Part shown: piece after piece, positions 55,310-64,000 of the stretch
Layout of the letters: each line of letters starts with the position of its first letter
Numbering within the stretch: the stretch's first letter is position 1
Source: Dicyema japonicum
Taxonomy: Eukaryota > Dicyemida > Rhombozoa > Dicyemidae
Assembly: GCA_011109175.1 (NCBI GenBank)
Contig: RDEW01000001.1
Coordinates: 1,626,360-1,690,359 of the forward strand
Direction: 5' to 3'
DNA length: 64,000 nt
Position numbers and translations under genes: made by a program
The notes under the pieces: generated by a model
Told to the model about the DNA's origin: nothing
The model's input: the letters and a program-made list of their open reading frames with translations, nothing else
Databases searched by the model: none

Positions 55310-57980
55310 AGCAATACTAACTATATGCAAAAGAAACAAGGTTAGATGTCATCTTTTTCCATGCTCCCCTGTTCCTAGCCAAGGCTCTCATGTTGTCCAG
55401 GTCGTCGGCATTTTTTAGATTTCTTTTGATAGTGACCAGGTCTTTTAGTAAAACTATTGGCAGTGTTGTTCTAGGTCTTCCACGATAGCGGCCTTCTTGT
55501 CTAACATAGTATGTTTCCATAAATATGTTCGGTGAGGATGTTAATTCCATCCTGTTTGTTTCAAATTTTCTTGAATAGGTCTTTCCGACTCTCACATGGA
55601 GGAGCTCAGTGTTGGAAAGTATAATTCGGGTCATCCTTAGACTCGACTCATTAAGAAATCAGCTCAGTACCCCCATTAACTTGTTCTTGTTAACCGTATC
55701 AAAAACTAGGTCAATTCCAGAATATTGGTGACGTTACGGTATCTTTGATGTGTTGCACGCCTCCATCTGTGATTCCAGACTGCATCAGTTGTGGATTTCC
55801 CTTCTCGAAAACCACTTCGGCTATCTGGTAGGTATTTGTGTTAAGATCCTTTTATTCGTTCAAGCACAATGTTTGCCAAGACTTTGCGTAATGAATTTAG
55901 TAGTATGATGGGTCGCAAATTTTCGAGCGATCCTCTGGTTTTGTTGATCTTTTGTATGGGGATTAGTAGTCCCGTACCCAGAGGTAGAGTTGAGTTAGTT
56001 GAAAACATTTCATTTAGTAGTGTAGGGATTTTTTCAAAAAGGAGGTGTTTATCGCATCAGTTTTTCGGCAGGCCGTTTTGATTTCCTCGGCCGTGATTGG
56101 TATCTCCAAGGGTCTTGGCCTTCCATCAAATGGATGGATTTCTATGGTTTTGATGTTGTAAAGCTTCTCAAAATGAGCCGCGATGGCTTCAGTTTGTTCT
56201 TCGGTGTTCAGTATCAGCTTACCGTTCTCGTTTTTATGGTTAGTCGACTTCGGTTTGTTCGCCGCAGCAAATTATTAGTCTTATGCGGCCTGGACACTTC
56301 CGATGCACCTCGTCTCCATTTTAATCAAGTCCTAGCGTCGTATCCTATGAATCCTCTAAACGCCTCTATATCAATAACGTAGTAGGTAAAAAGCTAGTAA
56401 ACCCATCTCCCGTTAGTTCTCCCATAGTAGGTCTAGAGATTTTGACCCTTTGTCTACTGCGCCTTTCGATAGGTTCTTTCGTTTGTAATATGTTTCTTCA
56501 CCCTGTAATAGATTTCTCCACTTTGTAATAGTTTCCATCGTTTGTTTCTTCGCCTGGGGAGATTCCCTCGCAGTGCAATAGATTCCTTCGTTTTGTAACA
56601 TGGCCCTTGTAATGTGCATCTTCTTTTTGGAACTCTTTCGACTTGAGAACATGACAGTAGCACCAATGTCACGCGTCGTCGTGGTGCCTGGTATTTATAT
56701 ATAATTGTATCCCTGTAGCATTGTAATGTTGGTTTTTTTCACTTTAGTCTCGATGACCACCAGGATGTCAATCTTGGTGGACGACAGGAGTAGTGCCAGG
56801 GCATGACGCGACTTCCTCAGGGATCGGGCATTCACCAGCACTATCTTCAGGTTTTTTTCAGTTTTCTTTAGGTGGCCCGGGCTCTCCATTATGTCTTCCA
56901 GTTCCTTTGCAATTCTCCCTGATATCTTTCCTCTGGGTAGCCAGGCCGATTTTTGTGGATGAGAACTGGTTCATTCTTGTTAATCCTTGGGCTAATTATT
57001 CTTTTTTCGGTTGGTGGTTGCACTTTGTTGGTTACAACATTTATCTGTTTCGGTTCCATATTGTTGATTCGGGGACTTAGGTTTCGCCTAGCCTCTACTA
57101 GCACAGGGCATCCTCCATATCTGGCACCGTGTTTGTTGATCCGCAGTTAACGCACTTAGGTTCGAGACCCGGGTCCGTACTGCACTTGGAGGTGTCATGC
57201 TCTCCCGCACAACGGAAGCATTTCTTCTTTCCCTCTCCAGCACTGGTATGCAAAGTGAACGACCTGTTGACAGTTGTAGCAGATCGGCGGTCCTCTTCTC
57301 ATCCACTCACAGGAGATCTTGTTAGTTCCAATGTAGCATATTAGCGATATGGCCTCCGATTTACTATTAATTGAGGCCTTCGCCATTGGCATGGGCTGCG
57401 ATCCTTTGGACATTCGGGTAACTTTTGTAGTCGAGAGAGCCATCTCCTGGAGGTAGTCCAAGAGGTCGTCCTCCTTCACCCAGAAAAATAGGGTGCTGAG
57501 GACAATCTCAGACGGTTTTATTGAAAGTGTTTGAATCGGTGGTTGTCTGGATCAAAGGGACAGGTCTCATTCACGGCCTCCATATAGGTGGTCATATGGA
57601 GGTTGTCTCGGAAATCCAGTCGGAAGGAGCCCGATCCTCTATGGCTCATCCTCATACATCCGTACCGGTCATAGAGGTATGGAATGTTCGAGATCCTTAT
57701 CACTGGTAGCGGAATTGACTGTTATCAATAGAGACAAGTTGTCTGTGGGATTATCTTTCATGGGTTCGTTTGCTTGTTTGGCAATTTCTGAGGAGTCGTG
57801 TTTCATAGGTTCATTGGCAGGTTTAGCAGCTTCTGTCTCGCACGGCGTTTTGTTGTCCAATTTGAAGGAATCAGCCATAGCACTTCCCGGAGGACGAGAA
57901 GAGCCGCTGGTTTTGATTGATGCAACTTTCGTTGTCGTCGCTCGTTTAGATCTTTCGTACTAACTTTTTGTACCACCATC
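55310..57980 (-). mobile_element. LINE-B copy with zinc-knuckle ORF1, decayed
   Basis: On the minus strand from 57980: an ORF1 with KPANEPMKHDSSEIAKQANE, CPFDPDNHRFKHF and TKVTRMSKGSQPMPMAKA, then CCHC-type knuckles CYNCQQVVHFAYQCW and CFRCAGEHDTSKC (frame change). The endonuclease start is NLKIVLVNARSLRKSRHALA at 56850. After a foreign stretch (56400-56690), RT and tail pieces follow: DTVNKNKLMGVLS, MTRIILSNTELLHVRVGKTY and GRYRGRPRTTLPIVLLKD to 55317. The RT catalytic centre is deleted. Confidence 0.75.
56455..56630. repeat. Imperfect tandem repeats of about 20 bp
   Basis: Units of 20-22 bp of the type 'TTTGTAATA(G/T)(A)TTTC(T/C)TC' recur about eight times: GTAATATGTTTCTTCACC, GTAATAGATTTCTCCACTTT, GTAATAGTTTCCATCGTTTG. 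They interrupt LINE-B between endonuclease and RT. Confidence 0.7.
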
Positions 57981-58038
57981 GATTGTGTTTTCAATTGTTT
58001 GTCGTGTTTAGCGTTAAAAAATATACGAATTCAACGTA

Positions 58039-59560
58039 CAGTAAAGTCTCTCGAATCCCCCAATTATAACTAATAAGTTCTCTAATCCGCCATTTTGTCT
58101 AACAAAATTTCTCAAATCCGCCAGATTTTTTTAAATGAATCTTTATGTCTTCTAATTTTAAATAATTTTTTAATAATTTTATAGGTAAATGATTTTTTTA
58201 AATAAAATAATTTTTAAACAAAAAAACAAATATCAGTTGAAGAAGCCGGCTGCTTGGATTGCAAACGAGTTCCCTCAGAGTATGGCCATTCCAATCTTTT
58301 GTCTCAGCCATAACCCTTATCGTTGATCCCTTTTTTTCTGGAAAGCATTCCTCCGAGTTCTCGCAAGAACTCAGCCGTCCTTGGACCAACGGCTCTCGAT
58401 GTTTCAGTCGCAACAGGAGTATATCGGTAGCGGTCCCCGAAGCAAGAATATTTCTTGATTTTTAGGTTCTCCGCAGTCGACTTAACTCGTTGTTATTGCT
58501 TATTGTTGTTAACTTATTAACACGTTGTTATTGCTTATTGTTATTTTCATGAAACGTAACTGTACACGATTTAAAATCAAAAAATTGCCATTTTAAAGTT
58601 TATTGAATCGAATATTGAACTATTTTCGATAAAAATTTCAGAAAATTTTCCAAAAAATATAATGCACCTATTTCTCGTAGATCTATTGATGTTCTGAAAG
58701 GAAAGAGGATAAAAGATGTTGAATAACTTACGATCTGACATTTCTCGCAAAGAATATTTAAAGTCTAGTGAAGTCGATTATGATACGATTTCTTGGGGTA
58801 ATTCAATGGATGTAAAAAAGCCATTTTGAACGATGAAATTATTACTGAAAGACAAAACATTTTCATCGAAACGAAGGATCACTGATTTCAAAAAAAGCAA
58901 GGGGTGGCTTGTTAAATTTAAAAAGAAGAATGATTTGAAGTTACGAAATATGCATGGAGAATCTGCAACTCTAAATTTTGACCCTAATTGGTATCAGATT
59001 TTATTGAATTGATCAAAAATAAAATCAATCTTTACGGAGCTCAAAATATTTATAATGCCGACAAACTGGTTTATTTTACAAAATGATACCGTCCAAAAGT
59101 GTTTGTAAAAAATTTAAATCAGGTTATAAAGTATTGATAGGCAGAGTTTAGTCATGTACAAATGTGGACGGTACAGATAATCGAACACCCTTACTAATTG
59201 GGATGTTTAAAAATCCTAGATGTTCCAAAAATTTTGATATTAAAAAATATGTCACATATTCTAATTCAAAAAAGCATGGATGGATAGCCGAATTTTTAAT
59301 CAATTTCTTTTGAAATGGCAAATAGAATTTGATTTGAATGATTCGGAGAAAATAGAACAAAAAATTGATAGTGAAAAACCCCTTGAAGAAAGTCAGAAAG
59401 GTGTAACTATAAACGAGGATTTTCTAGAATTAAATAAATTAAAAGAATTCTATAATCAAGAAGAATTCTATAATGTCGATAATCTTGAGTCTATTGAAAA
59501 GTTTGGATCTTCAATGATCTATAAAAAGAAACAAATCAAAACTTACTGATTTTTTTGCTT
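58039..59560 (+). mobile_element. Tigger-2 transposon, plus-strand copy
   Basis: 5' end CAGTAAAGTCTCTCGAATCC at 58039 behind a TA. Transposase remnants: KKSKGWLVKFKKKND-like (58900; frame-shifted), NADKTGLFYKMIPSKSVCKK (58055-type DDE block at 59055-59110), NVDGTDNRTPLLIGMFKNPR (59160-59210) and AEFLINFFWKWQIEF. The 3' half is replaced by a LINE tail at about 59580. Confidence 0.7.
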
Positions 59561-59579
59561 ATAAATAATTTTTTTAATA

Positions 59580-60330
59580 CGGTGACAACTAACTTCGATC
59601 GGAGGCGATGTACACGTATATGCAAGACCGCATATTTTTTGGGGTCGATCAACAAATACATGTCCCCATTGTAAGTCAAGGAGAATGTCGGTTGATCATT
59701 TAGCCATCGATATGGATCCATGCTCTGCCACGACTATGTGTGGAAGCACAAGAGGTAGTAAGGAATCTTCGTCTTCTACTATGCAATAAGTATGGTATTC
59801 GCCACACCAGAAAGTTGCGGACTCATAAGGTGCAATCTGTAGTAGAGAACACCAGGGTCCAAATTAAAGTAGAAGTGTTATCCGTACCTCCATGCTAGTC
59901 AAGCACTATAAACCGGATATTGTCGTACACAATAAGGAGCCTGGCCAAGTCCTTATCATAGAAGTTGGCATTATGTCTCAAGACCGTTTGCAGACTGTGG
60001 AGATGGAGAAAAAAAGGAAGTATGACTTGCTTGCAAACGAGATGGAGCAGATGCTTAGTTGCAAGGTCCTCGTTATTCCAATATAATGACGTGGGAAGGA
60101 ATTGCAACAAAGTACCACAAGGGTTATCTGAAACAGTTGGGGGTAGATAGGAAGCTCCAGCTTTATCTACAGTCCACTGTATTAAAGCGGACCCTAGAGA
60201 GCCTGACACTGGAGTATAGGAGGTCGAACCTGCCTGAGGAGGCTGGCGAACAGGCAGGCGAGGAAGGTTGTTGATTATTTAATATTAATTTTTTATTGTT
60301 GGTTAAATAAAGTGGGTTATCTTAATGGAT
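59580..60330 (+). mobile_element. LINE 3' part with endonuclease-like C-terminal domain
   Basis: The open frame at 59892-60086 and its shifted continuation to 60274 read LVKHYKPDIVVHNKE, VLIIEVGIMSQDRL, EKKRKYDLLANEMEQML and KVLVIPIVMTWEGIATKYHK, then LKQLGVDRKLQLYLQ. PDIV...IIEV is the pattern of a PD-(D/E)XK-like domain found at the C-terminus of some animal non-LTR elements. One frameshift (about 60085) splits it. It ends in an AT-rich tail before the Tigger terminus at 60340. Confidence 0.6.
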
Positions 60331-60339
60331 GAAAAAAAT

Positions 60340-61010
60340 CAATAAGTCTCTCGAATTCGCCAAATTTGAGACCTGGGAAATTACGGCGGATTCGAGAGTT
60401 TGGCGGATTTGAGAGGCAATTTTGAATTTTTTATTAATTAATAAAATGCATTTTTTACATTTTAAAGAATAATTAAAAAATGAAAACATTTATTTCCTTC
60501 AAAAAAATCAGTTATTCTCGTTTTAATGTTCGTTTTGATGTTTCTACTATCATCATCAAGGATATTAAAGACTTTTAAGTTAACTTCATCCTTCTGTATG
60601 AGATACTTCCTCTATGTATAGACAGCATTCATTGCATCATAGCCTAAAACGACTTGTTCATTATTTTGTTCTTTATCATTAATGCATTCTTTGTCTTTAT
60701 CATTTTCATCAAAATTTTCCAGGATCTCTTCATTCTCTAAACTCATAGAGAAGAAACTCATCTTCTGAATTGGATCATTTATTTACAGTCTTGCATGAAT
60801 TCTTGATAAGTTTTAGGCGAAAACTCGTCATTAATTTCTTCAATAAAGTCTTCGGTTCATTTAGCATGTCAAAAAGTTTTTTTATTTTTGCACTATTTAG
60901 TTTTTTCCACGCTTGATAGATATAAATTGTAGCATCATTAAGACTTATTTCTTTACATGCCTCGGTTTATGATTTTCCGAGTTCAATTTTTTCAGTTTTT
61001 TTAATTAAAA
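60340..61010 (-). mobile_element. Tigger-2 transposon 3' part, minus-strand copy
   Basis: The plus-strand end CAATAAGTCTCTCGAATTCG mirrors the terminus at 58039. On the minus strand it is the 3' end of a second copy whose transposase C-terminal block reads ISLNDATIYIYQAWKKL (like the ..DAI.FI..AW..V block of CENP-B-like transposases) at 60880-60950. The GGCGGATT(C/T)GAGAG motif occurs twice at 60380-60415. Confidence 0.6.
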
Positions 61011-61079
61011 AAATAAGAAAATGAAAAATGCCGAAAACAGACATATACAAAATGTATCGGTTCAGTAGAGAAACACGAG

Positions 61080-61640
61080 GAAATGATGAGGTCGCTAATA
61101 AGAGATGCAGAATTCCTGGCAAAAATTCTGCTAAGATAGTTCCCGGAAAGTTTCTGATTCCTTTTCAGTGCAGGCCAATGACGCTTTCATTTTCACTACG
61201 AGTTCCCACTTTCGCATTCCAGTCTCCGGAATGAACAATAATTATGATGAATTAAAGTCTGTTAATGTCCTTCTCAATTCCTTGTAGAACAGGTCGAGTT
61301 CTTCAAGATTTTTCAGGATACGTTCACTGTGTGGTGTGTAAACGTTGATAATTGAGATTAGTCTCCTCGAATTTCTGTTTGATCTTGTACGTAGTTGTAA
61401 GACACTGATTCTGTCATTGACTTTCCAGTAACAATATAATCCGGGAATATAATTTTTGTCTATTACAAAGCCTTGTCCATAGTACCTCGATTACGAGGAA
61501 AGCAAAATTAACCGGTAATTTCCATGTATTTCATCGAGTCCATTATTTATTTTACTCTCCTGCAAGCAGCATACAGAACCTTTGTATTTCTCAACATCGG
61601 AACATACAAGGTGCCCCTTAGCCACTTATTTCAGGCCACT
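61080..61640 (-). mobile_element. LINE-B endonuclease fragment
   Basis: 61090-61230 repeats the DNA of 54720-54830 (AAGATAGTTCCCGGAAAGTT, TTCTGATTCC). Upstream on the minus strand lie pieces of the endonuclease (LYAACRRVK, NRGTMDKAL). Decayed. Confidence 0.55.
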
Positions 61641-61659
61641 GATTAAAAATATGAAATTT

Positions 61660-62062
61660 CATAAATTTTTCATTGAAATTTAATTGGATCTGAAGGTCGT
61701 GGGTTCAAATCCGAAAGATTGAGTTTTTTGCGAAGGTCAATTCTTGTTAAACAGATCCTACCTGAGGAGACGAATCCTTCTGGCATGACACAGTAGTTAA
61801 AAGGGCTTTTCCTACCTTTCTCCCTGACCAAATTCTCTGATGAAGATTGCATTATGAAATCTATTAGGACTTAGGACAAAACTAGAAGAGGGCGGACCTA
61901 CTTCCCCACCTCTCTTCGAAAACGGAAGCCTGTAATGAAGTATTGGAAGATGGATTTGGTCAGCACAAGCAGATGTTCTCCCTTTGGTTCCTTCCTCGGA
62001 TTAATTAGTTATGACTGTTGTGCTGGGCTTACAATGGTAAGCCTGGGGTTAATAATAATATA
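61660..62062 (+). repeat. SINE-1, longest copy
   Basis: Starts with a tRNA-like B box in GGTCGTGGGTTCAAATCCGA, then GAAGGTCAATTCTTGTTAAA, CTGATGAAGATTGCATTATG, GGCGGACCTACTTCCCCACC and the terminal hairpin GGGCTTAC-AATG-GTAAGCC. It ends TTAATAATAATA. About 400 bp. It links the head found at 2030-2235 and 63180-63340 with the tail found at 4640-4918 and 35075-35185. Confidence 0.75.
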
Positions 62063-62266
62063 GTGAAATTAAATAACTTAAAGAACATAAGCAACAATCC
62101 TGACTTAGGGTGAGAGATTAGTCCACATGAAGGTTTCGGCTTAGGAAACTCTGAAAAATTGTTTTCGACCAAGAAAAGGCCTATTTTTAATTGATAATAA
62201 AAGCCGCGTGCGCTATGTGGCTACTTGATTGATGATTTTTGTTTATTTCTTTCTTCTTTTTCCCAA

Positions 62267-62386
62267 TAGAGTGGTGTCATGTTTCATATGTCTCAGGTGG
62301 TGCCCAGTGCCAGGATGGAGAGAAGCTGCTAGTACAAATCCGTAAGATTGCGGAGGATCGGATCAAGTTTCAGGAGATCAAATAGC
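62267..62386 (+). other. Possible terminal exon, unrecognised
   Basis: A strong polypyrimidine and AG (TTTCTTCTTTTTCCCAATAG) precedes an open segment WCHVSYVSGGAQCQDGEKLL then VQIRKIAEDRIKFQEIK and TAG. It has coding character, but no family is recognised and no upstream exon found. Confidence 0.25.
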
Positions 62387-63075
62387 ACCAATTCATTCCT
62401 CAACAAAAATCACTTTCTACATATTTATGGATGTCGAGGGAAACAAAGAATATGAAGTTGATCAATTGACTTGAGACTTAAAATTAAGACAGATTTTGAA
62501 AATTTGTTGGATGCAGCCTAAATATGATTATTCGACGAATTTTGACAACTCAGATGTTGATATCGAAAATGAGTGCTTTTAAGGTTGTGTACAATTATTA
62601 ATTTTTAGACATAAAGTGATCCGAATATTCCCCAGTATCCGTTATACGATGGACTCATTGTATTATGCAAAATACTGTGTAATAGAAAGAGATGACATAT
62701 ATGCACTTGAAATTGAAATTGTGGAGCTTATTGAGGGAATACATGAATATAGATCCGGCAGGTTTCAGAGGAAACAACCACTCCATTCTTTGATTAATTA
62801 TCTTGATATCGAGAAAACACTCGGTTTTTGAGAAAACACTCGATCGACGTTACGTTTTTCGAGAGTCGAAGTTCTCTCTCACGACTCCTCATTTCCTCGG
62901 CCATGATTGTATTCAGGTAGGTCAACGAAGATATGTAGATAACCATTTCTCATTGTAATCCAGAAAGGCTTCAAATTTGAAGATATTTACTTGGTGATAG
63001 AGAGACTTTCGAAAAAAGAAGTCAATGAGATCATTAGGTTATACATAAATATTACAAAATGGAAAATGTCCTTCG
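62387..63075. other. No gene recognised
   Basis: One 71-residue frame (62616-62831) without family resemblance. It ends in a short duplication GAGAAAACACTCG (62811 and 62831). Confidence 0.4.
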
Positions 63076-63079
63076 CAAA

Positions 63080-63345
63080 AATCTAAATGTCCCCAGTCCT
63101 TGCTTGAAAATCTATTCAATGACCAACATGTTTTTATTCTTAGGTAGAAGAGTATTCTCATTTGTAATCTTCATCAGTTGAATTGGTCAAGGAATAGGTA
63201 AGAAGATCCCTTTCATGAACTACGTAATGCCAGAAGGACTCGTCGCCTCACATGTGGTATCCGTTGACGAGAATTGGAATCTGCTAAAAACTCGATCTTT
63301 CGGATTGAACAACGACAATCAGATCTGATGTCATCAGACACTGCG
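63080..63345 (-). repeat. SINE-1 copy, minus strand
   Basis: On the minus strand: TTCAATCCGAAAGATCGAG, CAATTCTCGTCAACGGATAC, GACGAGTCCTTCTGGCATTA, then ACTGATGAAGATTACAAATG, in the order of the 61660 copy. The tail is lost. Confidence 0.65.
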
Positions 63346-63713
63346 TTCAGCCAAGAAGGCAAAGTGTTTTATAACATTTGAAAATTGACAATATGGATGG
63401 CATTGATTTGAGTTCCGTAGTGTAAATTTAGCTAAAGAAAAAATTTAAATAATTAAAAAAACAATGTATAAAGAATTGTAGAAATTAATCCAGGATTACT
63501 ATGAGAACCGTAAGAGGAACTAAGCACAGAGACCTGGATCATTTATTTAATAACAGCGGAAATATCGGAAAGAGAAAGAGTTGATTAACTCCTAATTAGG
63601 ATATATCCAGTTTTCATAGTCAAATTAAGGCTTGTCTTTAAGTCCATTCATATCTCCAGTTGTTAGAACACCTCGAGTAGAATAGGAAAAAAGATCCTTT
63701 CTGAACTCTGGCC

Positions 63714-64000
63714 AAGATTTTTAGTATTAGAAGGCATAGAACAATAAGAAATCATTTTAACATGAAGGCAAAATTCCACGCAAATTGATTTATTCTGTTC
63801 CAAAGATGTTTAGCTACATTAGCAGTTTAAATTATCACTTGTGTCGTTGTAGATTATTTTAGTCTTTTATAATGAAAGATGCCTGGTTAGCTCAGTCGGT
63901 AGAGCATCTGACTTTTAATCCGATGGTCGCGGGTTCGAGTCCCGTACCAGGCTTTTTGTTTCTATTCAAATATTTTTTGCTACATTTATTCTACAGTATT
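63714..64000. repeat. Duplicated tRNA-Lys segment, copy 2 (runs off the window)
   Basis: Near-identical to 54828-55122. The match continues to the last base of the window, so the duplication is longer than seen. Confidence 0.9.
63881..63953 (+). tRNA. tRNA-Lys (UUU), copy 2
   Basis: Same 73-nt gene as copy 1, but with a fully Watson-Crick acceptor stem (GCCTGGT/ACCAGGC). It keeps the U29/C41 mismatch and U73. TTTTT terminator at once. Copy 2 is the better structured of the two. Confidence 0.95.

Noticed and set aside
1-64000. CRISPR arrays, prophage, bacterial operons
   Set aside because: No regularly spaced direct repeats with unique spacers, no Shine-Dalgarno-led gene strings, and all confident genes are spliced eukaryotic genes.

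Overview
This window looks like nuclear DNA from a small-genome animal. It is AT-rich and carries spliced genes with standard stop codons (TAA, TAG and TGA all end genes here). It has two tRNA-Lys genes and a heavy load of decayed animal-type transposons. The most striking property is intron size. In seven genes identified by conserved protein sequence I could place about 50 introns, almost all 21-27 nt long, with GT...AG ends. From memory, introns this short in an animal are typical of dicyemid mesozoans, so a dicyemid is my best guess. That is inference: no species-diagnostic sequence is present.

Host genes, left to right: an unrecognised spliced gene (10317-10876, +); aldose 1-epimerase (16511-17704, +); frataxin (about 19399-19862, +); a WBP11-type splicing factor (28032-29265, +); an NF-YC histone-fold subunit (29665-30159, -); the rRNA-processing PIN protein FCF1 (36047-36835, +); translation factor eIF5B (39619-42532, +); and mitochondrial aconitase (46465-49105, +). 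They are housekeeping genes of unrelated pathways (sugar metabolism, Fe-S biogenesis, splicing, transcription, ribosome biogenesis, translation, TCA cycle). There is no operon-like clustering. Aconitase and frataxin are linked biologically through Fe-S clusters. Aconitase carries one single-base indel and eIF5B two, otherwise in well-conserved exons. These look like residual sequencing errors or very recent decay.

Most of the rest is repeats. At least three non-LTR retrotransposon lineages are present as broken copies. 'LINE-A' has an RT with a conserved C-terminal region. 'LINE-B' has a zinc-knuckle ORF1, an APE-type endonuclease and an RT. 'LINE-C' is CR1/Jockey-like with a YADD RT. A further LINE tail (59580-60330) carries an endonuclease-like domain. 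DNA transposons include three or four pogo/Tigger copies, a hAT element with terminal repeats and an 8-bp target duplication, a Tc1/mariner remnant, and an integrase-bearing element bounded by a perfect 19-bp inverted repeat. Two tRNA-derived SINE families and two other dispersed repeat families recur on both strands. Two copies of a tRNA-Lys(UUU) gene lie in a roughly 280-bp duplicated segment (about 54830-55120, and from 63714 to the window end).

The layout is compact genes separated by 3-10 kb islands of nested, mutually interrupting transposons. I found no CRISPR array, bacterial operon or phage. The point of interest is the ultrashort-intron architecture and the repeat ecology.
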